Below are positions 16,434-25,471 of a stretch of DNA of 64,000 nt, piece after piece. Position numbers and translations under genes: made by a program. The DNA lies in assembly GCF_000011085.1 (NCBI RefSeq), contig NC_006396.1:1674001-1738000 (forward strand). The letters run 5' to 3'. The stretch comes from Haloarcula marismortui ATCC 43049. Its GTDB lineage: Archaea > Halobacteriota > Halobacteria > Halobacteriales > Haloarculaceae. Within the stretch, counting starts at the first letter, position 1. The number at the start of each line of letters is the position of its first letter. The notes beneath the pieces were generated by a model, which was given only the letters and a program-made list of their open reading frames with translations, did no database searches and was not told the origin of the DNA.

Positions 16434-16453
16434 TGTTCGGCTGAGCAACACAC

Positions 16454-17098
16454 ATGAGCGTCATCTGTGAATTTGAGTTGCAGTCCGCAGATATGCCGCT
16501 GTGTGCGGTTGCTGCGGAACTGAACACCCGACTGATCGTCGACACCGTCGTCTCTGGCACGACCGACGAACCGGCACTCGTGTTCTCCGCGACGGGCGTC
16601 GAACCGGACGCACTTGAATCAGCATTGCTCGGCGATGAATCGGTCGTGGAGTTTGTCGCCATGGACTCGGCTATCGTCGAGTCACGGTATCGGGTCGTCC
16701 TCGATACAGACTACGTCGAAATGTACACCCAGCTCGTCGACCGGCAGACGTATCCGATGGGTGCGCTCGTGACCGAGCACGGGTGGAAGGTGAGCACGCA
16801 GTTCGCCGACCGGGCAGACCTCGAAGCGTTCCGGGACACCTGTCAGTCAAGCAGTGTCACGTTCCGCCCGCACCGGCTCTGTGAGACAGAACACGGCGGC
16901 GATGACTACGGACTCACCGCGCCACAGCGAGAGGCACTACTGGCGGCCCACCGACTGGGGTATTTCACCGTCCCCCGTGGGGCAGACCTGACGGACCTTT
17001 CAGCGGAACTCGACGCGACCACGTCCGCGATCTCGGAGCGGCTCCGTCGTGGGACGGACCGGCTGATCGACCACACGATTGCCAGCTCCGAACAGTGA
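16454..17098 (+). CDS. HTH-10 (bacterio-opsin activator type) regulator
   Basis: A 214-aa transcription regulator of the haloarchaeal Bat-like class. Residues 1-155 form a sensor-like domain of unknown ligand. Residues about 160-205 are the HTH-10 domain, recognisable by LTAPQREALLAAHRLGYF and the recognition helix region LDATTSAISERLRRG. It lies just upstream of the oleate hydratase gene on the same strand, separated by 120 bases with a strong TATA box. The hydratase is thus a candidate target (inference). A perfect palindrome CCGGCTAGCCGG follows its stop. Confidence 0.87.
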   Translation: MSVICEFELQSADMPLCAVAAELNTRLIVDTVVSGTTDEPALVFSATGVEPDALESALLGDESVVEFVAMDSAIVESRYRVVLDTDYVEMYTQLVDRQTYPMGALVTEHGWKVSTQFADRADLEAFRDTCQSSSVTFRPHRLCETEHGGDDYGLTAPQREALLAAHRLGYFTVPRGADLTDLSAELDATTSAISERLRRGTDRLIDHTIASSEQ

Positions 17099-17143
17099 CA
17101 GCCGGCTAGCCGGAACGGGGCTATTTCGGCGAGAGATCCCTCT

Positions 17144-17153
17144 CTTATAAATT
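17144..17153 (+). promoter_or_regulatory. TATA box of the oleate hydratase gene
   Basis: CTTATAAATT is a strong TATA match. With usual spacing, transcription would start near 17175, leaving a leader of about 45 bases before the ATG at 17219. Confidence 0.5.
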
Positions 17154-17218
17154 GCTGTACATATGCTGGCAACGGTTAGGGCTGAGACTTGCGTAGCACT
17201 ACATGACGGTGACCCAAT

Positions 17219-18808
17219 ATGACCATCCACCAGCACCCACACGTCACTGACCGCGACGCACACTTCGTCGGGGGCGGTATTGCCTCCCTGGCTGGCGCGG
17301 CGTTCCTCGTTCGGGACGGCAATATGCCCGGCGAAAACATCCATGTCTACGAAAAGCTGGACGTCGTCGGTGGCGCGATGGACGGCGCTGGCGACCCGGA
17401 CGAGGCGTACCTGATCCGGGGCGGTCGGATGTTCAACTACCCGGCGTATGAATGTACGTGGGACCTCTTCGAGACGATTCCGTCGCTCGAAGACGACTCG
17501 CGCTCGGTCAAGGCCGTGATGGACGAGTTCAACGAAACGCACCCCTCGTACGCGAAAACACGGCTGATGCACGAGGGCGAACGAATCGACGCTGGCGAGT
17601 ACGGACTGACGCGACAGCACCGCCAGTCGATAGCTCGGTTGCTCCTCACGCCCGAACCGCGGCTCGGTGACACGCGCATCGAGGAGTGGTTCGACGAGTC
17701 GTTCCTGGAGACGAACTTCTGGTACGTCTGGGCGACCATCTTCGCGTTCCAGCCGTGGCACAGCGTCGCCGAGGTCCGGCGATACATGTACCGGTTCCTC
17801 CACGAGTTCCCGCAACTGCACACCATGGAGGGTATCGACCGGACGAAGTACAACCAGTACGACTCGATGATCCTCCCGCTCCGACGCTGGCTCGAAGACA
17901 GGGGCGTCTCCTTCGAGTACGGCCACGAGGTGACCGATATGGATATCGTCCCGTCGCGGACGGGGCGTACCGTCGAGCGGCTCTACTGTGAGACCGACAG
18001 CGGCACCGAGACGGTCCCCGTCGAGCCGTCCGACCTCGTGTTCGTGACGAACGGGTCGATGACCGACGGCTCGTCCATCGGCGGGATGGACGAGGCCCCC
18101 GAACTGAACGAAACCGGGGCGTCGTGGGAGCTGTGGAAGTCCATCGCCGAGGACAACCCACAGTTCGGCAATCCGTCGGTGTTCGCGGACAACGTCACGG
18201 AAACGAAATGGGAGTCGTTCACCGTTACCCTGCACAACACCGACTTGTTCGACCACATCGTCGATTTCACGAACGAGGAACCGGGCAACGGGCTCGTCAC
18301 CTACCTCGGGTCGAACTGGCTGTTGTCGACAGTCGTCGCCGCCCAGCCACACTTCGCGAACCAGCCGGACGACGTGAAGGTATTCTGGGGCTACGCGCTG
18401 TTCCCGGATCGGGAAGGGAACTACGTGGAGAAGCCGATGTCCGAATGTACCGGCCGCGAGATCCTTCAGGAGCTGTGTTACCACCTGCAGTGTGAGGAAC
18501 GGCTCCCGGAGATACTTGACGACGTGACCTGCATCCCGGCGATGATGCCGTTCATCACGGCGCACTTCCAGCCCCGAGAACCCGGTGACCGGCCCGATGT
18601 CGTTCCGGACGGGTCGAACAATCTGGCGTTCCTCGGACAGTACGCCGAACAGCCACGGGATGTCGTGTTCACCGTCGAGTACTCGGTCCGGTCGGCGATG
18701 ACCGCCGTCTACGAGATGCTCGACCTCGACCGGGAAGTCCCCCCGGTGAGCAAGCACTACCGGAAGCCGGGTGTCATCGCAGACACTGTCCGTGCCGCGT
18801 ACCGCTGA
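17219..18808 (+). CDS. ohyA: oleate hydratase family FAD protein
   Basis: Member of the oleate hydratase (myosin-cross-reactive antigen) family, which adds water to the 9,10 double bond of unsaturated fatty acids using FAD structurally. At 529 aa it is somewhat shorter than most bacterial members. The FAD-binding start is FVGGGIASLAGAAFL near residues 16-30. Family hallmarks include YECTWDLFETIPSL, ETNFWYVWATIFAFQPWHS and TKYNQYDSMILPL. The usual RGGRE motif reads RGGRMF, so the glutamate considered catalytic in well-studied enzymes is methionine. Archaeal membranes contain isoprenoid ethers, not fatty acyl lipids, so the substrate is an open question. It may act on imported fatty acids. Confidence 0.9.
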   Translation: MTIHQHPHVTDRDAHFVGGGIASLAGAAFLVRDGNMPGENIHVYEKLDVVGGAMDGAGDPDEAYLIRGGRMFNYPAYECTWDLFETIPSLEDDSRSVKAVMDEFNETHPSYAKTRLMHEGERIDAGEYGLTRQHRQSIARLLLTPEPRLGDTRIEEWFDESFLETNFWYVWATIFAFQPWHSVAEVRRYMYRFLHEFPQLHTMEGIDRTKYNQYDSMILPLRRWLEDRGVSFEYGHEVTDMDIVPSRTGRTVERLYCETDSGTETVPVEPSDLVFVTNGSMTDGSSIGGMDEAPELNETGASWELWKSIAEDNPQFGNPSVFADNVTETKWESFTVTLHNTDLFDHIVDFTNEEPGNGLVTYLGSNWLLSTVVAAQPHFANQPDDVKVFWGYALFPDREGNYVEKPMSECTGREILQELCYHLQCEERLPEILDDVTCIPAMMPFITAHFQPREPGDRPDVVPDGSNNLAFLGQYAEQPRDVVFTVEYSVRSAMTAVYEMLDLDREVPPVSKHYRKPGVIADTVRAAYR

Positions 18809-18909
18809 GGGAGTCGACGGCGGTACGGGCGCGGACATTCCAGCACTTTAGTACGGTGACAGAGATGGGTGTGTATGCACACATCGACGCGCGCCGTCTG
18901 GGGGCTGCG

Positions 18910-20244
18910 ATGGTAAATCTCGCACTCTCTGCAGCACAGCTAGTACTGGCACTGGTGCTTGTAGGACTGAACGGCTTTTTCGTTGCCGCTGAGTTCGCGT
19001 TCGTTCGCGTTCGCGGCACATCGGTCGAACAGCTCGCTGACGAAGGCCGGGCCGGCGCAGGCTCGCTCCAGGCAGTGATGGCGGACCTAGATAACTATCT
19101 CGCGGTGACCCAGCTCGGGATTACACTCGCCTCACTGGGGCTGGGGTGGGTCGGGGAGCCCGCGGTCGCAGCCCTTCTGGAACCTGTTCTGGCCCCGGTA
19201 CTGCCCGAGACCCTCCTCCACGTCGTCGCGTTCGCAGTCGGGTTCACCATCATCACGTTCCTCCACGTCGTCTTCGGCGAACTCGCGCCGAAGACGTTTG
19301 CGATTGCTCGGACTGAGCGGCTCTCGCTGTTGCTTGCGCCGCCGATGAAGCTGTTTTACTACCTGTTCTATCCCGGGATCGTCGTCTTCAACGGCTCGGC
19401 CAACGCCTTCACGCAATTACTGGGTGTCCCGCCGGCATCGGAGACGGACGAGACACTCGGCGAGCGCGAGATACGCCGAGTACTGGCCCGGTCTGGCGAA
19501 GAGGGAAACATCGACGCGTCTGAGGTCGACATGATCGAGCGCGTGTTCGATCTCGACGATACGGTCGTTCGGGAGGTCATGGTCCCGCGACCTGACGTTG
19601 TGAGCGTCCCGGCCGACGCAACGATGTCGGATATCCGGGCGGTCGTTCTCGACGAAGGACACACCCGCTATCCGGTGGTCGACGCCGACGACAGCGACCA
19701 GATCGTCGGGTTCATCGACGTCAAGGACGTGCTACGGGCCGGCGAGGAAGGCAACGAAAACACGACTGCCGGCGATATCGCCCACGAGATACCGGTCGTC
19801 CCGGAGACGACAGCTATCAACGACCTCCTGTTGCAGTTCAGACAGGACCGCCGGCAGATGGCCGCGGTCATCGACGAGTGGGGGTCGCTGGAGGGCATCG
19901 CGACGATCGAGGACGTGGTCGAGGCCGTCGTCGGCGACCTGCGCGACGAGTTCGATGTCGACGGCCGCGAACACGCCATCCGCAAGCAAAGCGACGGGAG
20001 CTACGACGCCGACGGCGGCGTGCCACTGTCGACAGCGGGCGAGGCGCTCGGTGTCGACCTCGACAGGGACGCGGTCGAAACCATCGGTGGGCTGGTGCTG
20101 AGTCAGCTTGACCGCGCTCCGGAGGTCGGCGACACCGCCGAAGCGGCCGGATACGTGTTCGAGGTGACGAGCGTCGAGGGCACCCGTATCTCGACGGTTC
20201 GGATTCGAGCGAACGACGGCGACGACTCGCCGTCGACTGAGTGA
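18910..20244 (+). CDS. DUF21/CBS/CorC-HlyC domain membrane protein
   Basis: A 444-aa protein of the CNNM/CorC class, often linked to Mg2+ or other divalent cation export. An N-terminal DUF21 region of three to four membrane segments covers residues 1-145 (starting with LVLVGLNGFFVAAEFAFVR). A CBS pair spans about 190-320 (the VPRPDVVSV and VVPETTAINDLL segments), and a C-terminal CorC/HlyC domain spans about 335-425 with GGLVLSQLDRAPEVGD. The frame is open to 18856, but the TATA-like CTTTAGTA near 18846 places transcription start near 18872, and MVNLALS at 18910 is the first in-frame ATG beyond it. Confidence 0.88.
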   Translation: MVNLALSAAQLVLALVLVGLNGFFVAAEFAFVRVRGTSVEQLADEGRAGAGSLQAVMADLDNYLAVTQLGITLASLGLGWVGEPAVAALLEPVLAPVLPETLLHVVAFAVGFTIITFLHVVFGELAPKTFAIARTERLSLLLAPPMKLFYYLFYPGIVVFNGSANAFTQLLGVPPASETDETLGEREIRRVLARSGEEGNIDASEVDMIERVFDLDDTVVREVMVPRPDVVSVPADATMSDIRAVVLDEGHTRYPVVDADDSDQIVGFIDVKDVLRAGEEGNENTTAGDIAHEIPVVPETTAINDLLLQFRQDRRQMAAVIDEWGSLEGIATIEDVVEAVVGDLRDEFDVDGREHAIRKQSDGSYDADGGVPLSTAGEALGVDLDRDAVETIGGLVLSQLDRAPEVGDTAEAAGYVFEVTSVEGTRISTVRIRANDGDDSPSTE

Positions 20245-20358
20245 GCACCGTTCGGACTGTCGGCCGAGTGGGTGACTCGCACACGGTCTGCTGTCCGTCT
20301 TTCGAGAATGTCGCCATCACGGATGGCGAGTATCCCGTCGCAGTCACAGCCACCAGTC

Positions 20359-21549
20359 TCAGAAGAACTCGCCTAAGTAGACGGATTCGGGCTGGAAAAC
20401 GTCTGCAAGCGGGCCGCGGACCGAGTCGTCGAACATCTCCAGCCCGGCCAGGCGTTCAGCGGCGTCGACGCCGTGCGTCCCGACGGCCAGTTGTGAGAGC
20501 GTCGCAATGTCGACGGCCACATCGGCTTTCGAGTCGCTGGCTGGAAGCGGGTCGACCGTCGCAGTGCCGCCGTTCACTGACAGCCGGAACAGGCCGTCGT
20601 TGTGGTCAAGCAGCGGATCGTTCACCGAGAGCGTGCAGTCGAGGTCGCCCCCGGGCCAGTCGAGGCGTTCGAGGTAGTCCACGTCGGTGAGCCGAACCAT
20701 CGGCCCGGCCTCGACCGTGCAGTCGACCGCCCCGGGGTCGTCGACGCGATGGAAGAGGTCAGTATCAGGCGGTAGCTGGAGCGTGACGCGCTCTATCTGT
20801 GCGCCGTGATGCCCGAGGAACGCAAACAGCGCGCGGCGGGCCTCCTCGTCGACAGCCGCGAAGTTCGAAACCGAGAGCGTGTTGTTAGCATCATCCGCGA
20901 CGGTGTACACGACGTACCCCTGAAGTTCACCGTCGCGTTCGTAGCCGTAGCAGTACGGGACGCCGTCGTCGTCCCAGTCGGCGAGGGTCCGCTCGCGCCA
21001 CCACGCTTCCGAGCGCCGGAGCGAGAGCGCTGTCCCGGCGGCTGCAGCCGTCTCGACCCGACGGAGCCGCTCCCAGTCGTCGGCGTCGAGGCGGACCAGC
21101 TGTCCGGCGGTGGAGGGGTCCGGGAGCGCCGACGGCGGCAGGTCGAAGCGGCGATAGGTGTTCGCCGTCCCCCAGCCCAGACGGTGATAGAACGGCGTCG
21201 AGAACGGCCAGAGGGTGACGAACCCGACATCGGCTTTGCGGTACGCAGACAGTGCGTGTCGGCAGAGGTCGGCGGCGAGCCCCTGTCCGCGGTGTTCGGG
21301 TGGTGTTGCAACCGCGCCGAGGCCGCCGACCGTCGTCGCCGCGCCGCGAACAGTTGTGTCGAAGAAATACAGCTTGCAGACGGCCCGGAGGGTGCCGCCG
21401 TCATAGAGGCCTCGCTGGTCGAACAGCGACGGCGGCCAGTCACCGTCCGGGTCCGGCGGCACCGGACCTGTTTCGGGCGCGAACGCGTACTGAAGTATCC
21501 GCTGGCAGGCTTCGCGGTCAGTCGTCGGGACGGGGCGGAATTCAGACAT
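20359..21549 (-). CDS. Eis-like GNAT acetyltransferase
   Basis: A 396-aa protein built like the Eis family: an N-terminal GNAT domain with acetyl-CoA loop VATPPEHRGQGLAADLCRHAL near residues 82-102, a second GNAT-like middle domain, and a C-terminal SCP2-like sterol carrier fold (GGTATVDPLPAS to VDAAERLAG). Bacterial Eis enzymes acetylate amines such as aminoglycosides, but the haloarchaeal substrate is unknown. It converges with the CBS-domain gene and lies next to blh on the same strand, with a 78-base gap. Confidence 0.87.
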   Translation of the reverse strand: MSEFRPVPTTDREACQRILQYAFAPETGPVPPDPDGDWPPSLFDQRGLYDGGTLRAVCKLYFFDTTVRGAATTVGGLGAVATPPEHRGQGLAADLCRHALSAYRKADVGFVTLWPFSTPFYHRLGWGTANTYRRFDLPPSALPDPSTAGQLVRLDADDWERLRRVETAAAAGTALSLRRSEAWWRERTLADWDDDGVPYCYGYERDGELQGYVVYTVADDANNTLSVSNFAAVDEEARRALFAFLGHHGAQIERVTLQLPPDTDLFHRVDDPGAVDCTVEAGPMVRLTDVDYLERLDWPGGDLDCTLSVNDPLLDHNDGLFRLSVNGGTATVDPLPASDSKADVAVDIATLSQLAVGTHGVDAAERLAGLEMFDDSVRGPLADVFQPESVYLGEFF

Positions 21550-21627
21550 ACTGTCCCGGGTGTCCGCCAGCTACAGAAAGCTAGTCATCTGCGGGTCGGC
21601 GTCGCGGTCCTTCCTGGGAGTGGGGCG

Positions 21628-22692
21628 TCACGGCACGTACCAGATACCCCGGTCCCGGTCGAGGAGTGACCCGACGACGATGTGTGGGAGCGCAACAATG
21701 CTAATAAACATACTCCAGAACGCTACCGCGCCGGGGAGCAGGTCACTCGTTCCAAGCGGGTTCGGGAACGCCCAGTAGACGGCGACGAGGACGCCGAAGG
21801 TGGCCAGCGCTCCAACGACGAGGACGACCCAGGCGCGGAGTGCAACGGTCGAGGGGTCCGCGCCGCCGAGCAGGTCCCAGCGCTCGTCGCCGACCGGCTC
21901 CGTCTCGACGGACGCCGTCCGCGCCACCTGTCGGGCGGAGTACCAGAATGGGAAGTACAGGCCGACGGCGACGAGGACCGGGACAGACGCGAAGAATACC
22001 GCAAGGAGCAACGATTCTCCGGCGTCGATAAGCCAGGAACGGCCGCCGCCGCGCACGTATCCCAGCACGATATGCGCCGTTAGGGCGAGCCCGTAGCCCG
22101 ACCCGATGACGAGCCGAGTTGTGTCGAACGACCCCGCGTACGACGAGAGGGCTCCGGGTTCGACGAGGCCGACCATCAACGAACTAAACGCGTGGAACGT
22201 CTGCGGCCAGAACACGATTGGGACGAGCATCACCGCGCCGCCGCGGACGGCCGCCGCCAGCCCGCGCTGGAACCGGGTCTGCAGGTGGTCGGTACCGCTC
22301 GTGGCTTCTAGCACCTGCAGGCCACCGAGACCGCCCTTCGCCATAGCGACGGTCAGCGCCAGCGCGAGGCCGGCGACTGGCGCGGCGAGGAACAGGCCGA
22401 CGAACCCGCCGATAGCCGCCAGATACACCCCGACGTAGCGCCAGCGGAATGAGGGGCGGCGGCGGCGGAGGTTCTCGAAGTGTTCGTACCCGCCGTGAGG
22501 GAGATTGAGCGCGACCATTCCGACGAGGTACACCACCATCTGGGCCCGGAGCGGAACTCGGACTTCGGCAGCGCCGAGGAGACCGAAAGCGACAGCGAGT
22601 ACCAGCAGGCTCGCCCGCGAGAGCCAGAGCGACGGATGGCGGTCGGTGTCCCGATGCCGCTGCCAGACGGACCCCAGGCTGGTCGTGGGCAT
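21628..22692 (-). CDS. blh: Brp/Blh family beta-carotene 15,15'-dioxygenase
   Basis: Integral membrane protein of 354 aa with about nine hydrophobic segments. Members cleave beta-carotene to two retinals, the chromophore of haloarchaeal rhodopsins. The family's histidine sites can be followed: NLPHGGYEH near residue 63, AKGGLGGLQVLEATSGTDH near 118-136, FPFWYSARQ near 248 and ALPHIVVG near 338. The first motif departs from the common PHGxxDH by having glutamate. It diverges from a crtI-like gene across 149 bases, so carotenoid modification and cleavage may share control. Confidence 0.88.
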   Translation of the reverse strand: MPTTSLGSVWQRHRDTDRHPSLWLSRASLLVLAVAFGLLGAAEVRVPLRAQMVVYLVGMVALNLPHGGYEHFENLRRRRPSFRWRYVGVYLAAIGGFVGLFLAAPVAGLALALTVAMAKGGLGGLQVLEATSGTDHLQTRFQRGLAAAVRGGAVMLVPIVFWPQTFHAFSSLMVGLVEPGALSSYAGSFDTTRLVIGSGYGLALTAHIVLGYVRGGGRSWLIDAGESLLLAVFFASVPVLVAVGLYFPFWYSARQVARTASVETEPVGDERWDLLGGADPSTVALRAWVVLVVGALATFGVLVAVYWAFPNPLGTSDLLPGAVAFWSMFISIVALPHIVVGSLLDRDRGIWYVP

Positions 22693-22841
22693 ATCGCGAG
22701 CCTAGGGAAAAACTCACAATAAACGATGCAAGCGATTCCAGCGAACTGGGAACAGACCGCTGGTTTGAATCATGAGCTGTCTGTTGTGAGGTCTTGAGAA
22801 TCCAGACAACCCTTTTTCAGGCGTAGTCGTTAGCAACGGCT
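22693..22841. promoter_or_regulatory. divergent promoter region between blh and the crtI-like gene
   Basis: A 149-base gap between divergent starts. AT-rich runs sit on both sides (AAAAACTCACAATAAA near 22708-22723 for the leftward gene, CCCTTTTTCAGG near 22811 for the rightward one). No operator-like palindrome stood out. Confidence 0.35.
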
Positions 22842-24365
22842 ATGCGTGATGGCCTCCCAAGAGACCTGACGGTGACCGTCGTCGGTGGCGGCTTCGGCGG
22901 CCTCTCGGCTGCGTGCTATCTCGCTAACGCCGGGGCCGACGTGCAATTGCTCGAACGCTACGACCGCCTCGGCGGCCACGCGGGCGTCCTCGAACGCGAC
23001 GGCTTCCGCTTTGACACCGGCCCGTCGTGGTACCTGATGCCCGATGTGTTCGAGCGCTTCTTCAAGCACTTCGACCGCGAGCCCGCGGACTACTACGAAC
23101 TGGAACGGTTGGACCCCCAGTACCGGGTGTTCTGGAAGGACGGCGACCGCGTGACGATGCGGCCGAACCGCGAGAACGCCCGCGAGGTGTTCGAGTCCTA
23201 CGAGGAGGGAGCCGGCGATGCGCTGGCCGAGTACCTCGACCGGGCCGAACAGAACTACGACCTCGCAATGGACCGGGTCGTCTACGAGGGCCGCGAACGG
23301 CTCCGGGACTACGTCGACCCCGACCTGCTCCCGCTCGCACCGCGGGCCCGACTGTTCGGCTCGATGGACGACTACGTCAGCCGCTACATCGACCACCCGA
23401 AGCTCCGGCAGTTGCTCGAATACACGCTGGTGTTTCTCGGCGGCGCGCCACACAACACTCCCGCGCTGTACAGCATCATGAGCCACGTCGACCTGAACAT
23501 GAACGTGTTCTACCCCGAAGGCGGCATCGCCGGCGTCGTCGACGGCCTCGGGTCGCTGGCTCGGGAACTCGGCGTCGACATTCAGACCGGGACTGAGGTC
23601 CAGCACATCGCCGGCGAGGCGGGGGCGTTCGAACTGACCACCGAGGACGGCGTCGTCGCCTCCGATGTCGTGGTCAGCAACGCCAACCCCGCCTACACCG
23701 AGCAGCATCTGCTTGACCCCGCTGCCCGCGACCACGACCCGGACCACTGGGACGAACAGACCTACGCGCCGTCGGCATTCATGTTGTATCTCGGTGTCGA
23801 GGGCGACGTGGACCCGCTGGCCCACCACTCGCTGGTCCTGCCGACGGACTGGGACGGCCATTTCGAGCAGATATTCGACCGCCCGGGGTGGCCCGACGAC
23901 CCCGCATATTACCTCTCGGTGGCGTCGAAGACCGACGAGACGGTCGCCCCCGACGGCCACCACGCCATCGTCGTCCTTGTGCCCATCGCGCCGGGGCTGG
24001 ACGACGGCCCCGCGATTCGCGAGGAATACAGAGCGTTCGTGCTGGACGACCTCGCCGAGCAAACCGGCGTGGACCTCCGTGACCGCATCGTCGTTGAAGA
24101 GACGGCGTGTGTCAGCGAGTTTGCCGAGCGCTATGGCGACCCGCAGGGGACGGCGCTCGGGCTGGCGCATACACTGTTCCAGACCGGGCCGCTCCGTCCC
24201 AGCCACCGCGCCGGGCTTGAGGGGCTCTACTACACCGGGGCCTACACGACGCCCGGCATCGGGATGCCGATGTGTCTTATCAGCGGCGAGCACACCGCCC
24301 GGGACATCGTTGAGGACAGCCCGTTCGAAACGAAGGGGGACCGCTCGGCTTCGACGGCGGACTGA
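22842..24365 (+). CDS. crtI: phytoene desaturase family (CrtI-like) FAD oxidoreductase
   Basis: A 507-aa carotenoid desaturase or isomerase-type flavoprotein. The dinucleotide-binding VVGGGFGGLSAAC spans residues 13-25, ERYDRLGGHAG follows, and the substrate-entry FDTGPSWYLMPDVFERFF segment lies near 52-69. The C-terminal FAD-binding signature GLYYTGAYTTPGIGMPMCL is near 464-482. Haloarchaea have several such paralogues acting in bacterioruberin or carotene synthesis, so the exact step is not fixed by sequence. Being divergent from blh suggests a place in retinal supply. Confidence 0.88.
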   Translation: MRDGLPRDLTVTVVGGGFGGLSAACYLANAGADVQLLERYDRLGGHAGVLERDGFRFDTGPSWYLMPDVFERFFKHFDREPADYYELERLDPQYRVFWKDGDRVTMRPNRENAREVFESYEEGAGDALAEYLDRAEQNYDLAMDRVVYEGRERLRDYVDPDLLPLAPRARLFGSMDDYVSRYIDHPKLRQLLEYTLVFLGGAPHNTPALYSIMSHVDLNMNVFYPEGGIAGVVDGLGSLARELGVDIQTGTEVQHIAGEAGAFELTTEDGVVASDVVVSNANPAYTEQHLLDPAARDHDPDHWDEQTYAPSAFMLYLGVEGDVDPLAHHSLVLPTDWDGHFEQIFDRPGWPDDPAYYLSVASKTDETVAPDGHHAIVVLVPIAPGLDDGPAIREEYRAFVLDDLAEQTGVDLRDRIVVEETACVSEFAERYGDPQGTALGLAHTLFQTGPLRPSHRAGLEGLYYTGAYTTPGIGMPMCLISGEHTARDIVEDSPFETKGDRSASTAD

Positions 24366-24453
24366 CGCTGCCGTGCTCGATTGGCAGTTCACGCAAACCG
24401 GCTAAATCACGACGCGATAGCGTGACGCGCACACCGCAGCCCAGCCTCGAACG

Positions 24454-24460
24454 GTTTATT
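24454..24460 (+). promoter_or_regulatory. TATA-like element of hpt
   Basis: GTTTATT lies 24-30 bases before the ATG at 24484, consistent with a leaderless transcript. The GGAGG directly before the ATG is too close to work as a normal ribosome binding site. Confidence 0.4.
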
Positions 24461-24483
24461 GTCCCCCTTCAGGTAACGGAGGC

Positions 24484-25032
24484 ATGGAGAAGCTCCGCGA
24501 GTCACTGCACGAGGCCCCGATAATCGATAAGGACGGATACTCCTATCTGGTCCACCCGCTCAGCAACGGCGTGCCGATGCTGGAGCCAGAACTCCTCCGC
24601 GAGGTCGTCGTCGGCGTGACGCGGGCGGCCGACCTCGACGTGGACAAGATCGTCGCGCCGGAGGCGATGGGCATCCACATCGCAACCGCGCTCTCACTGC
24701 AGACGGATATCCCGCTTGTGGTCATCCGTAAGCGCTCCTACGGTCTCGACGACGAGGTCCCGCTGCACAAGACCACCGGTTACTCCGAATCGGAGATGTT
24801 CATCAATGACATCGAGGCGGGCGACGACCTGCTCATCGTTGACGACCTGCTCTCGACCGGCGGAACGATGGCCGCCATCTGTGAGGCGCTTGACGACATC
24901 GGGGCGGACATCTCTGATATCGTCGTCGTCTTCCGGAAACAGGGCGAGTCGGCGCTTGACGACACTGATTACGATGTGACCAGCCTGCTCGACATCTCGG
25001 TCGACCAGGACGGCGTGACTATCCACGACTGA
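24484..25032 (+). CDS. hpt: hypoxanthine/guanine phosphoribosyltransferase
   Basis: A 182-aa archaeal purine salvage enzyme that converts hypoxanthine or guanine and PRPP to the nucleotide. The PRPP-binding motif LLIVDDLLSTGGTM lies at about residues 116-129 and the IVAPEAMGIHIATALS segment near 57-72. The family also resembles adenine phosphoribosyltransferase, and archaeal members of this subgroup are usually annotated Hpt. It is a single gene by context. Confidence 0.88.
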   Translation: MEKLRESLHEAPIIDKDGYSYLVHPLSNGVPMLEPELLREVVVGVTRAADLDVDKIVAPEAMGIHIATALSLQTDIPLVVIRKRSYGLDDEVPLHKTTGYSESEMFINDIEAGDDLLIVDDLLSTGGTMAAICEALDDIGADISDIVVVFRKQGESALDDTDYDVTSLLDISVDQDGVTIHD

Positions 25033-25051
25033 GAGTGACTGCGGCCCCTGT

Positions 25052-25354
25052 TTACCCCTGCTCGACAGCGGCAGCCATGTGCTTTCGGGCTTCTTCGGGG
25101 GTCATCCCACGAACGCCACACGCACAGGAGAGCAGGTCGGGGTCGGTCAGGTCGTCGACCTCCTCGGCGCTGGCCCGATCAAGTACGTCCTCGTCGGCGT
25201 CGTAGTCGAACGTCACCCGATATGTGACCTGTGCCACGCCCTCTATCTGGTGGGACTCGTCGGGGTCGGGGTTTGCGATGGCCTCGGCGTGCTCTTCCTG
25301 CATCGCGGACTTCCACTGTTCGAGGTTCGCCTCGGGGTCCGAATCGTCGGGCAT
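25052..25354 (-). CDS. small haloarchaeal protein, unknown function
   Basis: A 100-aa acidic protein. The C-terminal part has SCACGVRGMTPEEARKHM, where two cysteines spaced CxC precede a helix, and the N-terminal half is helical and Glu-rich. The middle has a strand-rich VAQVTYRVTFDYD. I do not recognise a family. It converges with hpt and has normal haloarchaeal codon character. Confidence 0.7.
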   Translation of the reverse strand: MPDDSDPEANLEQWKSAMQEEHAEAIANPDPDESHQIEGVAQVTYRVTFDYDADEDVLDRASAEEVDDLTDPDLLSCACGVRGMTPEEARKHMAAAVEQG

Positions 25355-25471
25355 ACGCTGGCTGTCGGCGGCAGGCCTGAAAAAGCGAGCGCTGGCGCTC
25401 CGGTCAAGCGGGAGCCGAGAAAGAGGGCGACTCTCGGAACGCTTTTTCCGCCAGCAAACGCTGGCTTCCCT

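Larger units (their letters stand above)
15858..16453. other. 596-base AT-rich region without a recognised gene
   Basis: Between the LD-carboxypeptidase start and the HTH-10 gene there is no frame with convincing protein character. Short frames on both strands (for example 15870-16097 minus) match no family I know. The region holds the TATA box of the peptidase, the right copy of the flanking repeat at 16241-16272, a CCACAGC/GCTGTGG hairpin (16273-16300), and the TATA box of the HTH-10 gene near 16425. It may be the remains of an inserted or decayed segment. Confidence 0.5.

Noticed and set aside
17000-18838. 612-codon frame antisense to the oleate hydratase gene
   Set aside because: It is a GC-driven shadow. 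Its translation is Arg/Val/Asp-rich with no family resemblance, while the plus strand encodes a clear conserved enzyme.
22830-24392. 520-codon frame antisense to the crtI-like gene
   Set aside because: Same cause: long antisense frames are expected opposite GC-rich third positions, and no domain is visible.
24478-24482. GGAGG before the hpt ATG as a Shine-Dalgarno site
   Set aside because: It is only one base from the start codon, too close to function. A TATA element at leaderless spacing explains expression better.
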